Source: Alteromonas stellipolaris (GTDB lineage: Bacteria > Pseudomonadota > Gammaproteobacteria > Enterobacterales > Alteromonadaceae). Taken from it: a stretch of DNA of 64,000 nucleotides. The stretch spans positions 1,426,001 to 1,490,000 of the forward strand of contig NZ_CP013926.1 in the NCBI RefSeq assembly GCF_001562115.1, in the 5' to 3' direction. A program made the translations under genes and the position numbers. Under the pieces are notes generated by a model. It saw only the letters and a program-made list of their open reading frames with translations. It was not told the DNA's origin and did not search any database. Shown piece by piece: positions 42,807 to 53,049 of the stretch (the stretch's first letter is position 1; every line of letters begins with the position of its first letter).

Positions 42807-45800
42807 ATGCGTATTGTTGATATAGCGGTTAAACGCCCGGTTGCCGTGTCTATGTTTACTTTTGCTGTGCTGTTGTTTGGTATGGTTTCATTAGGTCGAT
42901 TATCAGTTAATTTACTGCCCGACCTCTCCTACCCCACGTTAACTATTCGAACCGATTATACGGGAGCTGCCCCAGGCGAAGTGGAACAACTTGTCTCTAA
43001 GCCTATTGAAGAAGCTATTGGCGTAGTAAAAGGGGTAAGAAAAGTCACCTCTACTTCACGTGCCGGTCAATCAGACGTGGTAATGGCGTTTAGATGGGGC
43101 ACCGACATGGATTTCGCGAGCTTAGAAGTACGGGAAAAACTTGATGTACTTCAACTCCCTCTCGATATTGAGAAGCCTCGCCTGTTGCGCTTTAACCCAA
43201 GTTTAGATCCAGTCATCAAGCTGGGGCTTACTGAAGATGTGCTCTCGGGGCAACTGTCTACCGCCCAAATGAAAAGGCTACGGTTATACGGCGAGCAGCA
43301 AGTGAAACGGGCCCTCGAATCTGTTGAAGGTGTTGCCGCTGTGCGTGTTGGCGGTGGTCTTGAAAACGAAGTGCACATTCTTATCGACCAACGTAAAGCC
43401 AGTCAGTTATCTATCCCTATTACTCGTATTATCGATCGCATTAAAGCCGAAAATGTAAATGCTGCGGGTGGTCGTATTGAAGGCGATGCTCAAGCATTCT
43501 TAGTGCGCACTCTGAATCAATTTGAAAACCTAACAGAGATTGAAAACCTTTTTATTGGCCGTTTCGAAGATAGAAATATTCAATTGAAAGATGTCGCTAC
43601 TGTAGAAAGTGCGTATAAAGATCGTAGTGTGGTAACTCGCTTCAATGGTAATGAAGGGGTTGAGATTGCGATATACAAAGAAGGCGATGCGAATGCGGTT
43701 GATGTAGCAAAGAAAATAGCTTCTCGTCTTAGTGAAATTGAAAATGACATTCCTGCGAATTACACACTGACGCAAATATACGATCAGAGTGTATTTATTA
43801 AGCAAGCCATTGATAATGTTAAATCTGCAGCAATAATGGGCGGTCTGCTTGCTATGTTAGTGCTGTACCTATTCCTTAGAGATTTTTGGACTACAGTTAT
43901 CATCTCTGTATCAATTCCAGTATCGGTTATTGCCACCTTTAATCTAATGTACGCCAATGATATCAGCCTAAATATGATGAGTTTAGGGGGAATTGCGTTG
44001 GCTGTGGGTTTGCTTGTCGACAACAGTATTGTGGTGTTAGAAAACATCGACCGCCATAAAAAGCGTAAGCAAGCCAAGCTGGCAAACGATACTGTTGCTG
44101 ATAATGATACTATTAGTGCAAACGCCTTAACTGATGATCCAGCTGCATCGGGCACTAAGGAAGTATCAGGCGCCATTGTCGCTTCTACATTAACCACAAT
44201 GGCCGTTTTTGTGCCGCTTATTTTTGTAGAAGGCATTGCAGGCCAACTGTTTAAAGATCAAGCCCTCACCGTAAGCTTTGCACTTGCCGCCTCGTTGGTT
44301 GTGGCACTTACCCTTATTCCCGCCATGGCACGAAGAAAGCAAAAAACAAAGCTTGCTCACGAAGATACTTTTTTATCGCCCGCCAAAACCCGCCCCACTA
44401 GCTTGCTAGGGAAAATTGGCTATTTTATAAAATGGCCTTTTTCAATGATACTTCGCTTTGTGTTTGTGTATTTGCCTGCTGCGCTAATTACCTTAGTAAT
44501 TGGTGCATGGCATATTCTTGCAAAGGGCTTGTCGCTATTATTTACGCCCTTGGTGTGGGTATTTAATAAGGGCTTTAATGGCCTGGAGAAAGCATATCAC
44601 GGTGCCCTAATTGCTAGCTTAAAGGCCAGAACGCTTGTGGTCGTAGTAGCCTTAGTGTCAGCGGCTGGTGCACTACTTCTTGTTCCTAAATTAGGTATGG
44701 AGCTTATTCCTACGATGTCGCAAGGTGAATTCTCGGTAGATATTACTCTACCAGCGGGAACACCACTGAGTACGACAGATGCGACATTATCAAACTTATC
44801 GGCAATAGCAGCGGCAGATTCAAACGTAGCAAGAACTTACGCTATGTCGGGTACCGGAAGTTTGATTAGTGCCGCGCCTAGCCAAGGGGGCGATCATTGG
44901 GGAAGACTCAATATTGTAATGAACCCTAATGCTGATACCAGCGCGAGCGAAAACACAAATGCGAGTAGCAATATGGATAAGGTAAAGGCCGCTCTACGCG
45001 ATGCACTTAACCGTTACCCTAATGTTCAAGCTACCTTTACTGAGCCTGAACTTTTTACATTTGCTTCGCCTATTCAAGTTGAAGTGAGTGGTTATGATTT
45101 ACGCCAACTTCAAACCTATAGCGATAAAATTGCCCACGAATTAGGTACACACGATAACTTCACCGATATTGCTACCAGTATTCGTGAAGGTAACCCAGAA
45201 CTAAAAATTGAGTTTCATCATGCCAAGTTATCTCGTTTAGGCCTTGATGCTGCCACGGTGTCGTCTTTAATTGCAGCTAAAATTGGTGGCCGAGTTGCCA
45301 CACAATATAGCCTTGAAGATAGAAAAGTTGATGTACTGGTAAGAACCAAAGACAGCCAGCGCGACAACATAAACGATGTACGCGCCATTGTCGTAAACCC
45401 TGATTCATCACAACCTACTCCCCTTGGTGCCGTTGCCGATGTTTACATGAGCGTTGGCCCCAGTGAAATTACGCGCATTGGCCAACAGCGAGTAGCATTA
45501 ATTTCAGCCAATTTAGCAAAAGGGAAGCTGGATGAAGCTGTTTCCTTAGTCAATAAGGTGTTGGACAACACGCAACTTCCCTTGTCGATGGATGCAACGG
45601 TGACTGGGCAAAGTGAAGATATGCAAGATAGCTTTAGGTCGCTGCAATTTGCCTTAGCGCTGGCTATTTTTATGGTGTACTTGGTGATGGCGTCGCAATT
45701 TGAATCACTACTGCATCCACTGCTTATACTGTTTGCGGTTCCCTTAGCTGGTGCGGGTTCGGTGTATGGCCTATGGCTTACCAATACGCCATTAAACGTG

Positions 45801-46184
45801 GTGGTGTTCATTGGGCTTATTATGCTGTGCGGTATAGTGGTTAACAACGCCATTGTGCTGGTCGATCGCATTAACCAATTGCGTGCTAACGGCATGGAAA
45901 AAACCGCAGCCATCATCGATGCAGGAAAAACCCGTTTACGCCCCATTGTGATGACAACCCTTACCACCATTTTAGGCTTGATGCCCATGGCATTCGGATT
46001 GGGTGAAGGCGCTGAAATACGCACACCTATGGCCATTACCGTAATCTTCGGATTGCTATTTTCTAGCTTGCTTACCCTAATACTGCTGCCGGTGCTTTAT
46101 AGCCTTTTCGATAAAAAGGCATCAACCGTGGTTGTTAAAAATCAAGACTCAGCGGTTTCGGGAGGTACGTATGAAAACGCCTAA
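42807..46184 (+). CDS. RND efflux permease with two insertions, first of a tandem pair
   Basis: Protein of 1125 residues, about 80-100 longer than typical HAE1 pumps. Standard two-fold layout with 12 core helices. Insertion 1 (about 415-450, after VLENIDRHKKRKQ) is a hydrophilic Asp/Ala-rich cytosolic loop. Insertion 2 (about 507-590) adds hydrophobic stretches (MILRFVFVYLPAALITLVIG and LSLLFTPLVWVF) before the second porter domain. The TM4 motif reads LVDNSIVVLEN, with Asn where AcrB has its second Asp. The gene overlaps the next pump by 14 bases, so the two may form a mixed trimer like MdtB/MdtC. Confidence 0.92.
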   Translation: MRIVDIAVKRPVAVSMFTFAVLLFGMVSLGRLSVNLLPDLSYPTLTIRTDYTGAAPGEVEQLVSKPIEEAIGVVKGVRKVTSTSRAGQSDVVMAFRWGTDMDFASLEVREKLDVLQLPLDIEKPRLLRFNPSLDPVIKLGLTEDVLSGQLSTAQMKRLRLYGEQQVKRALESVEGVAAVRVGGGLENEVHILIDQRKASQLSIPITRIIDRIKAENVNAAGGRIEGDAQAFLVRTLNQFENLTEIENLFIGRFEDRNIQLKDVATVESAYKDRSVVTRFNGNEGVEIAIYKEGDANAVDVAKKIASRLSEIENDIPANYTLTQIYDQSVFIKQAIDNVKSAAIMGGLLAMLVLYLFLRDFWTTVIISVSIPVSVIATFNLMYANDISLNMMSLGGIALAVGLLVDNSIVVLENIDRHKKRKQAKLANDTVADNDTISANALTDDPAASGTKEVSGAIVASTLTTMAVFVPLIFVEGIAGQLFKDQALTVSFALAASLVVALTLIPAMARRKQKTKLAHEDTFLSPAKTRPTSLLGKIGYFIKWPFSMILRFVFVYLPAALITLVIGAWHILAKGLSLLFTPLVWVFNKGFNGLEKAYHGALIASLKARTLVVVVALVSAAGALLLVPKLGMELIPTMSQGEFSVDITLPAGTPLSTTDATLSNLSAIAAADSNVARTYAMSGTGSLISAAPSQGGDHWGRLNIVMNPNADTSASENTNASSNMDKVKAALRDALNRYPNVQATFTEPELFTFASPIQVEVSGYDLRQLQTYSDKIAHELGTHDNFTDIATSIREGNPELKIEFHHAKLSRLGLDAATVSSLIAAKIGGRVATQYSLEDRKVDVLVRTKDSQRDNINDVRAIVVNPDSSQPTPLGAVADVYMSVGPSEITRIGQQRVALISANLAKGKLDEAVSLVNKVLDNTQLPLSMDATVTGQSEDMQDSFRSLQFALALAIFMVYLVMASQFESLLHPLLILFAVPLAGAGSVYGLWLTNTPLNVVVFIGLIMLCGIVVNNAIVLVDRINQLRANGMEKTAAIIDAGKTRLRPIVMTTLTTILGLMPMAFGLGEGAEIRTPMAITVIFGLLFSSLLTLILLPVLYSLFDKKASTVVVKNQDSAVSGGTYENA

Positions 46185-49100
46185 TGAAGGTACGATAAAG
46201 GGTATTGGCGCATCATTAGCACGCTTTGCATTAAACCGCCCGGTGACCATAGGCATGGTGTTTATCTCCATGCTGCTGTTCGGCGCAGTATCTGGAAAGT
46301 TACTGCCACTAGAAAAATTCCCTGGCATCGATATTCCTGAAATGGTGGTTGAGGTTCCCTACCCCGATGCCACGCCGGTAGAAATTGAAACCATGATCAC
46401 GCGTCCGGTGGAAGAAGCCATCGCCACCATGTCGGGTATTAAGCGATTACGGGCAAGGTCGTATGAAAACAAAGCGGAAATAATCGTTGAGTTTGATTGG
46501 GATGAGAACCTTAAAGCCAAAAGTGTAGAAGCTAGAGAAAAAATTGATGCTATCCGTCACTTGCTTCCTGCAGATGTAGAGCGTGTCATGGTGTACAAGT
46601 TCAACACCAATGATATGCCTATTTTCCAGCTACGGGTATCGAGCGATCGTGATTTATCGCTCGCGTATGACTTACTAGAGCGCAACTTAAAGCGCCCTAT
46701 TGAGCGTGTAGCAGGCGTATCTAAGGTTGAACTCTACGGCACACTTAAAAGGCAAATTACTATTCGGTTAGATCCGAAATTAATGACCGCCTATCAAGTT
46801 GATGTCACTGCCTTAGGGCAAAAGCTGCAAGACGCCAACTTTTCGTTAACCGCAGGCTATATGTACGACAACGGCGAGAAAATACTGGTTAATCCCGTTG
46901 GGGAATTTACCGACATGGCCGATTTCGAAAACATGTGGGTATCACCCAATGTGCGACTGTCCGATATTGCCACCATCAATTTCGAATTGCCGGAGCAAAG
47001 CGAAGGTCGTCACCTAGATAGAACCTTTGCAGTAGGCTTTAATATTTTCAGAGAGTCTGGCAGTAACTTAGTTGAGGTCTCATCTGCCGTGATGGAGGTG
47101 ATAGAGGAAGCCAAGTCTGACCCTGCGTTTACCGGTATTAACTTGTTTGTTATGGACGATGTGGCAAAAAGTGTAACCTCGTCACTGTCTGATTTACTAA
47201 GTGCTGGGTTGTTAGGCGCATTACTTTCTATCGTGGTGCTGTATTTATTTTTACGCCAACTGACTACGACATTAATTGTGGTACTTTCGGTCCCCTTCTC
47301 CATTTGCATCACTTTAGGGGTAATGTACTTATTGGGCTACACCCTAAATATTTTATCCTTAATGGGGTTAATGTTAGCGGTGGGGATGTTGGTTGATAAT
47401 GCGGTGGTTATTACCGAAAGTATCTTTCAAGAACGACAGCAAGATAACAACATTAGCCGCGCCACCCAGCGTGGGGTTAACAATGTTAGCTTGGCGGTTA
47501 TTGCAGGAACCGCCACAACGGCCATTGTATTTTTACCCAATATTGTTGGAGTGAAAATTGACGTCACGATATTTTTAGAGCACGTCGCCATCGCCATTTG
47601 TATCTCGCTTTTCGCCTCGTTATTTATTGCTAAAACCTTGATCCCTTTGCTGACTACAAAAATAGCGATTCCCGAAGCTAAGGAAAACAGTACTCCAGGC
47701 TATATTTCGAGATATGGTCGAATTCTGTCGTGGGTAATGGTAAATCAAGGAAAAACATCACTGATTGCTTTGGGTATTTTGCTCTCTACTATCATTCCTA
47801 TGCAGGTCGTCACCTCTGATGATGAAGGTAACGATAACCAAGAACGTATATGGCTTAATTATCACGTTACTCAAAACTACACCCTTGATGAAGTAGAAAA
47901 AACGGTGGATAAAATGGAGGCGTTTTTATATGAAAACCAAGAACGCTTCCATATCAAGCAGGTTTATACCTACTTCACACCAGGTCATGCGGTAAGTGGA
48001 ATAACGTTAAACGACGATCTTCCTGTCAGTCTAGGGGCTATTAAAGAAGATATTCGGGAAAACATGCCTGCCTTCGTAAGAGCTCGCCCCTCATTTCAAT
48101 GGGACAGTGGCAATGGTGGAGGTGTACGCATTACCTTGTTGGGTGAATCTTCAGATACCCTACTAGAAATCTCAGAGCGTCTGATTCCTATACTTGCCAA
48201 TATTGACGGACTTACTGACGTAAAAGCTGATACTGGCTCTAAACGTGACGAGCTTCAAATTCGAATAGATAGAGAAAAAGCAAACCGCTTAGGTATTCAG
48301 GTGAGTGACGTCGCCCAGCTTGTGGCTACTGCACTACGAGGTGCTAATTTACGTACATTTAGGTATGGTGATGCGGGTGAAGTTAATGTTCAACTTCGCT
48401 ATGGCAGCGATGTTCAAAAATCCTTGGATGCACTTAAGCATATCAATATTGGTTTCAATCAAGAGCGGGCAATTACCCTTGCTATGGTGGCAGACTTTTC
48501 GGTTGTGCAGCAACTTTCGCAAATTAATCGAAGTTACCGACAAACGGCGTTAGATATTGGTGCCAATTTACAAGACGATGCCACCATAGAAGACGCGAAA
48601 GTACGTATTCAACAAGCCCTAGCGCACATAGAGTTACCTACTGGTTACCAGTGGACGCTTGATGGCAGTTTTTCACGTCAAGATGAGGCTAACGGGGTGA
48701 TGCAAATGAATATGCTGCTCGCCTTGTGCATGATATATGTGGTGATGGCTGCGCTATTTGAATCGCTAGTACTTCCTACCTCGGTAATTACGTCGCTACT
48801 CTTTTCATTTACCGGCGTCTTTTGGGCGTTTATGGTCACGGGGACACCCATGTCGGTAATGGGCATGATAGGTATGCTAATTCTTATGGGAATTGTCGTG
48901 AATAACGGTATTGTTTTGGTTGATAGAATTAACCAGTTGGTGAATGAGGGAATAACCCTTTACGACGCGGTTGTGCAAGGGGCACAATCTCGTATTAGAC
49001 CCATTCTGATGACAGTGGCTACAACCGTACTCGGCCTAGTACCGCTGGCAATGGGTGCAACAAGAATAGGTGGCGACGGACCGCCTTATTCGCCAATGGC

Positions 49101-49251
49101 AATTGCCATTATTGGTGGGCTAGTGTTCTCCACCATGACCAGTTTATTTTTGGTGCCGCTTGCTTATGTGTTACTACTGAAACTGCGGTTTAATACTCAG
49201 CGAATGATAGTGAACGGGCAAGCTAGAATAGCTAAACTTATTAAAATTTGA
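46171..49251 (+). CDS. RND efflux permease, second of a tandem pair
   Basis: Protein of 1026 residues. ATG 46171 is chosen because GGGAGG lies five bases upstream; the open frame extends 13 codons earlier inside the preceding gene. Typical start region LARFALNRPVTIGMVFISML, TM4 motif AVGMLVDNAVVITESIF (again a single Asp followed by Asn), second-half motif GIVVNNGIVLVDRINQL. No large insertion. Operon order adaptor, pump, pump resembles mdtABC, but these sequences look more like general HAE1 pumps and the channel gene is missing. Substrates unknown. Confidence 0.92.
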   Translation: MKTPNEGTIKGIGASLARFALNRPVTIGMVFISMLLFGAVSGKLLPLEKFPGIDIPEMVVEVPYPDATPVEIETMITRPVEEAIATMSGIKRLRARSYENKAEIIVEFDWDENLKAKSVEAREKIDAIRHLLPADVERVMVYKFNTNDMPIFQLRVSSDRDLSLAYDLLERNLKRPIERVAGVSKVELYGTLKRQITIRLDPKLMTAYQVDVTALGQKLQDANFSLTAGYMYDNGEKILVNPVGEFTDMADFENMWVSPNVRLSDIATINFELPEQSEGRHLDRTFAVGFNIFRESGSNLVEVSSAVMEVIEEAKSDPAFTGINLFVMDDVAKSVTSSLSDLLSAGLLGALLSIVVLYLFLRQLTTTLIVVLSVPFSICITLGVMYLLGYTLNILSLMGLMLAVGMLVDNAVVITESIFQERQQDNNISRATQRGVNNVSLAVIAGTATTAIVFLPNIVGVKIDVTIFLEHVAIAICISLFASLFIAKTLIPLLTTKIAIPEAKENSTPGYISRYGRILSWVMVNQGKTSLIALGILLSTIIPMQVVTSDDEGNDNQERIWLNYHVTQNYTLDEVEKTVDKMEAFLYENQERFHIKQVYTYFTPGHAVSGITLNDDLPVSLGAIKEDIRENMPAFVRARPSFQWDSGNGGGVRITLLGESSDTLLEISERLIPILANIDGLTDVKADTGSKRDELQIRIDREKANRLGIQVSDVAQLVATALRGANLRTFRYGDAGEVNVQLRYGSDVQKSLDALKHINIGFNQERAITLAMVADFSVVQQLSQINRSYRQTALDIGANLQDDATIEDAKVRIQQALAHIELPTGYQWTLDGSFSRQDEANGVMQMNMLLALCMIYVVMAALFESLVLPTSVITSLLFSFTGVFWAFMVTGTPMSVMGMIGMLILMGIVVNNGIVLVDRINQLVNEGITLYDAVVQGAQSRIRPILMTVATTVLGLVPLAMGATRIGGDGPPYSPMAIAIIGGLVFSTMTSLFLVPLAYVLLLKLRFNTQRMIVNGQARIAKLIKI

Positions 49252-49298
49252 GTAGAGTAGTTGCAATGACTAAGCCGTAAATAGTGTAAAAACATTAC

Positions 49299-49340
49299 TT
49301 ACGTAGCGGGTGTTTCTGCTGATAAAAACGTAACAGCGCA
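49299..49340. terminator. Long imperfect hairpin between RND operon and DUF3718 gene
   Basis: TAGCGGGTG and CACCCGCTA pair across a loop of about 30 bases that itself contains complementary CTGCTG/CAGCGCAG segments; further out TTACT pairs with AGTAA. No strong T run, so a terminator role is only probable. Confidence 0.5.
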
Positions 49341-49368
49341 GCCACCCGCTAACTTAGTAAACGCACAA

Positions 49369-49689
49369 TTAACTACGTGACGTTAGGTATTCGTGAACTG
49401 AGTTGGCATCACGCTCAACAGAGAACTTAATTAAGTTAACACCGTTACATGTTAAACCGTCTTCTGCAGTAACCATGCGTAATACTTCACGTTGGCTAGC
49501 GCCAATACGACCTACGTTGCGGGCAAGGTTTGAACGCAATACTTTAATATCATCAAGTACAACCGCTTTACAGAAACCAGAAAATTGTGTTTCGCCTACA
49601 AAACGAACGTCTTTTTCTGGGGCAGCGTTAGCGTTAACAGCAAAAGCTAGTGCAGCAGTAGCCGCTAAAGTTTTAAGTAATTTCATCAT
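49369..49689 (-). CDS. DUF3718-type small exported protein
   Basis: Protein of 106 residues with a clear signal peptide (MMKLLKTLAATAALAFAVNA, cleavage near NANA-AP). The mature part contains two cysteines (GFCKAV, LTCNGV) likely to form a disulfide in the periplasm, and the block VLRSNLARNVGRIGASQREV. Domain name is from memory of Alteromonadales and Shewanella annotations; function unknown. GAGG lies five bases before the first ATG. Monocistronic. Confidence 0.75.
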   Translation of the reverse strand: MMKLLKTLAATAALAFAVNANAAPEKDVRFVGETQFSGFCKAVVLDDIKVLRSNLARNVGRIGASQREVLRMVTAEDGLTCNGVNLIKFSVERDANSVHEYLTSRS

Positions 49690-49988
49690 TAGATCCTCAA
49701 AGGTTTTGGCAAACTCATTAAAAGCAGTACAAGGAAGGTGTTCCCTGAGTGCCCTTTATTTATGACCTAAAATGGAAATTAATGCTGTTTAAAGATTGTA
49801 TAAGGTGAGTAAACTAACGGTAAATCAGAATGTTACTAAGTCTTTAACAAACTATACGCCTGATTTATATAGACTTATTAGTTTGGATTATAACGGTTCG
49901 TTATAGGTGAGGAGTTTTTACTATTAAAAAGGTCTAATACTTTCGTCTATCACTGTACGAAAAAAAGCCTTTTGTATGAAATTTTCAC
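49690..49988. other. Gene-free AT-rich stretch
   Basis: Upstream region of the DUF3718 gene. Contains short AT-rich tracts and the direct or inverted fragments around 49858-49905 (TTATATAGACTTATTAG, ATTATAACGGTTCGTTATAG), the latter an imperfect palindrome. Nothing that I can support as a gene. Confidence 0.4.
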
Positions 49989-50036
49989 AAAAAAAGACGG
50001 ATTAACTTGATGTAATCAGGTCAAGCCGCCTTATTT
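49989..50036 (-). terminator. Terminator of the DUF2189 gene
   Basis: On the minus strand AAGGCGG pairs with CCGTCTT; inside, CTTGA pairs with TCAAG. A run of seven T residues follows. Confidence 0.8.
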
Positions 50037-50056
50037 TGTTGTAATAAAACTACATT

Positions 50057-50851
50057 TTAATCATATTTTCTTGCGCGTTTTGTAGAAATGGCGTCAATGT
50101 AAGCATGCCATGATGCATATCCGATAAGTGGCATTAATATGATAAAGCCGACGAACCCGGTAACAAAACCAATAGCGACTGCCGTAAATATAATTGCACC
50201 CCATATAAGCATGGGAACTTTGTTTACCCATACTGCGTTAACACTAGTCAGTAACGCCGTGGCCAAATCGACTTTTCGTTCCATTAATATAGGTTGAGTG
50301 AACGCAGTCACAAATAACATGGCTAAGGTGAAACCCGCACCGACTATTGAACCCAGTACCAGAAATGGCATCAAACTCTCAAGGGTGGTTTCAATGTTCG
50401 AAGGGTACAATGCGTGAATAAGTGATGCTACACGTAGCCAAAAAATCATCATCACCATTAGCAATATGCCAAACCCCCACTCATTCACAGCGTTTCTTCG
50501 CATCGCTCGCAATGAATGCATAAAGGTAGGCTTGTGCCCTTTCTCCAACTCCCAGCTTACATCATATAAACCTGCAGCTAAGAAAGGACCAATCAACATG
50601 AAACACACAATGGCAGGCATTATCACTAGATGCCAACCTGTCATTTCTACCAAGTACATTATGAACCAAGGGATCACGGCAAACATAACACCATACACCG
50701 CGGTTAAAATAGGTGTACGCATTGCGTCACGTAAACCAAGTGAGAGCCATTTTATAGGATCGCCTATATCGAGTTCCTTACAAGGGATCACCCTTGCAAT
50801 ACCACTTTGAGTTATCGCATTTTCTGGGGTTTCTTTAAAATGGTGCGACAT
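50057..50851 (-). CDS. DUF2189 integral membrane protein
   Basis: Protein of 264 residues with about six transmembrane helices. Family pattern: an N-terminal amphipathic part ending WLSLGLRDAMRTPILTAVYG, the GPFLAAGLYDVSWELEKGHK loop, and the C-terminal FVGFIILMPLIGYASWHAYI block. Members often sit near respiratory or transport genes, and no activity is known to me. Monocistronic with its own terminator and a long AT-rich upstream region. Confidence 0.87.
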   Translation of the reverse strand: MSHHFKETPENAITQSGIARVIPCKELDIGDPIKWLSLGLRDAMRTPILTAVYGVMFAVIPWFIMYLVEMTGWHLVIMPAIVCFMLIGPFLAAGLYDVSWELEKGHKPTFMHSLRAMRRNAVNEWGFGILLMVMMIFWLRVASLIHALYPSNIETTLESLMPFLVLGSIVGAGFTLAMLFVTAFTQPILMERKVDLATALLTSVNAVWVNKVPMLIWGAIIFTAVAIGFVTGFVGFIILMPLIGYASWHAYIDAISTKRARKYD

Positions 50852-51213
50852 AATGAGAACTACCTCTGCTATTACACGTAAAAGGTGTTGGCGCGCCCAT
50901 CCTAATGCGCCGTACTTATACGATAGGACGATTCACTTAATTTTACAATTAATTAACAAGATTTTAGCGTTTTTGATAAGTTTTTATTTCTAATTGGCTG
51001 TTAATTGGTGACTTTAATTTATGAAGTTTTTTTTAATATTGTGTTTAACGATCAATTTTTAGGTGTTTTCAGTCAGTTTTATGATGTAAACCACAATTAG
51101 CCGTACACTTTTCAACCAAATCGAAATATTTTTCACGTTTAGCGCTAAATTAGGCTTCGCAAGGGTATGTGGTTTACGTTAACCTCAAGGTCTGTAAATT
51201 AACCAGATAGACC
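50852..51213. promoter_or_regulatory. Gene-free divergent region upstream of alaA
   Basis: Very AT-rich. Contains a perfect 12-bp palindrome TTTAGCGCTAAA (51138-51149) and GGTTTACGTTAACC (51171-51184), 30 bases before alaA. The inner GTTTACGTTAAC (51172-51183) is identical, on the opposite strand, to 12 bases of site 1 between etfBA and ETF-QO. Both are candidate operators. Confidence 0.5.
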
Positions 51214-52434
51214 ATGAAAACTGTATCTCGCTCACACAAATTAGATAACGTTTGTTATGACATTCGCGGCCCCATTGCGGCACAAGCTAAAAAAATGGAA
51301 GATGAAGGCCACCGTATTTTAAAACTAAATATTGGTAACCCTGCCCCATTTGGCTTTGAAGCCCCCGACGATATTCTTAAAGACGTTATTCATAACCTGC
51401 CCACTTCTCAAGGATATTCAGATTCAACGGGAATTTACGCAGCACGTGTGGCCGTCATGCAGTACTACCAGCAGCGCAACATTCAGCATATTCGTGTAGA
51501 CGATGTATACATTGGTAACGGCGTTAGCGAATTGATAATGATGGCCATGCAAGCGCTACTTAATCATGGCGACGAAGTACTGATCCCGAGCCCTGATTAT
51601 CCACTGTGGACCGCCGCTGTAAGTTTGTCATCAGGCTCTCCAGTACATTATCGTTGTGATGAACAAGCTGGCTGGTTCCCTGACTTAGACGACATCAAAA
51701 GCAAAATCACCAGCAAGACACGGGCTATTGTATTAATTAATCCCAATAACCCTACTGGCGCTGTTTACGATAAAGCCTTGTTGCAAGACGTAGTCAATTT
51801 GGCAAGAGAACATGGCTTGGTTGTTTTCAGTGATGAAATTTACGATAAAATTCTATACGACGATGCCGAACATACCTGTATTGCCTCTCTTGCTGACGAT
51901 GTATTTTTCGTTACCTTTGGTGGCCTGTCTAAAAACTACCGCGTAGCAGGGTTTCGCTCTGGTTGGCTAGTGGTAAGCGGCAACAAACGCCTAGCAAAAG
52001 ATTATATTGAAGGCTTAAATATTCTTTCTTCAATGCGAATGTGTGCAAACGTGCCTTGCCAAAGTGCAATTCAAACGGCGTTAGGTGGGTATCAGAGCAT
52101 TAATGACCTAGTGAAAGACACGGGTCGTCTGCGTATTCAGCGTGATGTTGCGGTAGACATGCTTAACAGTATTGATGGAATACACTGCGTTAAACCCAAA
52201 GGCGCGATGTATTGTTTTGCCCGAGTTGATGAGAAAAAATTCAACATAAACAATGATGAGCAGATGATTTTAGATTTGCTCCGCGCTGAAAAGATTCTAT
52301 TAGTACACGGTAAAGCGTTTAATCTGACTGACGGCGTTTATTTCCGTTTAGTGTTTTTACCGCATAGTGATGTGCTAGTTCCGGCGCTTCACCGTATAGG
52401 TAACTTCTTTCAACACTATCAACAAGGCGCTTAA
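51214..52434 (+). CDS. alaA: Alanine transaminase AlaA
   Basis: PLP aminotransferase of 406 residues, closely similar throughout to E. coli AlaA/YfbQ (405). PLP Lys240 in [56 protein letters not shown] and [16 protein letters not shown] are shared. It makes L-alanine from pyruvate and glutamate. First gene of the alaA-yfbR-dgt transcript; yfbR starts one base after its stop. Upstream palindromes may be operators. Confidence 0.96.
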   Translation: MKTVSRSHKLDNVCYDIRGPIAAQAKKMEDEGHRILKLNIGNPAPFGFEAPDDILKDVIHNLPTSQGYSDSTGIYAARVAVMQYYQQRNIQHIRVDDVYIGNGVSELIMMAMQALLNHGDEVLIPSPDYPLWTAAVSLSSGSPVHYRCDEQAGWFPDLDDIKSKITSKTRAIVLINPNNPTGAVYDKALLQDVVNLAREHGLVVFSDEIYDKILYDDAEHTCIASLADDVFFVTFGGLSKNYRVAGFRSGWLVVSGNKRLAKDYIEGLNILSSMRMCANVPCQSAIQTALGGYQSINDLVKDTGRLRIQRDVAVDMLNSIDGIHCVKPKGAMYCFARVDEKKFNINNDEQMILDLLRAEKILLVHGKAFNLTDGVYFRLVFLPHSDVLVPALHRIGNFFQHYQQGA

Positions 52435-52435
52435 T

Positions 52436-53035
52436 GTGTCAGATAAAAGTCATTTTTTTGCTCACCTTGCCCGATTAAAGCTTATTAATCGCTGGCCACT
52501 TATGCACAATGTACGTACTGAAAACGTTCAGGAGCATAGCTTACAAGTGGCCATGGTGGCTCACGCCCTCGCCTTAATAAAGAACAAGTTTTTTGGCGGA
52601 ACATTAAATGCAGAACGCATCGCCACTATCGCCATGTTTCACGATGTGTCTGAAGTGCTAACGGGCGATTTACCAACACCGGTAAAATACTATAATCCAG
52701 ACATCAAGCACGAATACAAAAAGATTGAAAAGATAGCCGAAAATATTTTAATCGACATGGCACCAGACGCATTCAAAGAAGATTACGCTTCACTTATTGA
52801 TGCTAATTTTCATACTGAAGAAGAAGCTTTTATTGTTAAAGCTGCCGATGTGCTGTGTGCCTACTTGAAAACTTTAGAAGAACTTTCAGCAGGAAACCAA
52901 GAATTCAAACTGGCTAAAAAGCGGTTAGATAAGATTTTAAAAGAATATCACTCAGATGAAGTCGATTATTTCTTAACCCGCTATGTACCTAGCTTTTCGC
53001 TTAGCTTAGACGAAATTACCCAGGAAGAAATTTAA
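52436..53035 (+). CDS. yfbR: 5'-deoxynucleotidase YfbR
   Basis: HD-domain phosphohydrolase of 199 residues, same length as E. coli YfbR, which dephosphorylates deoxynucleoside 5'-monophosphates. Metal ligands: His34 (EHSLQVA), His69-Asp70 ([14 protein letters not shown]) and Asp138 (AADVLCAY). GTG start one base after alaA. Order alaA-yfbR is conserved with E. coli; here a dGTPase-type gene follows 14 nt later, giving two adjacent deoxynucleotide-degrading HD enzymes. Confidence 0.96.
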   Translation: MSDKSHFFAHLARLKLINRWPLMHNVRTENVQEHSLQVAMVAHALALIKNKFFGGTLNAERIATIAMFHDVSEVLTGDLPTPVKYYNPDIKHEYKKIEKIAENILIDMAPDAFKEDYASLIDANFHTEEEAFIVKAADVLCAYLKTLEELSAGNQEFKLAKKRLDKILKEYHSDEVDYFLTRYVPSFSLSLDEITQEEI

Positions 53036-53049
53036 AAAAGGAACACACT

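Noticed and set aside
45443..46036. 197-residue minus-strand open frame inside the first tandem RND gene
   Set aside because: Shadow of the pump gene, whose reading frame is unambiguous; composition (Ser/Thr/Asn-rich) is that of antisense codons.
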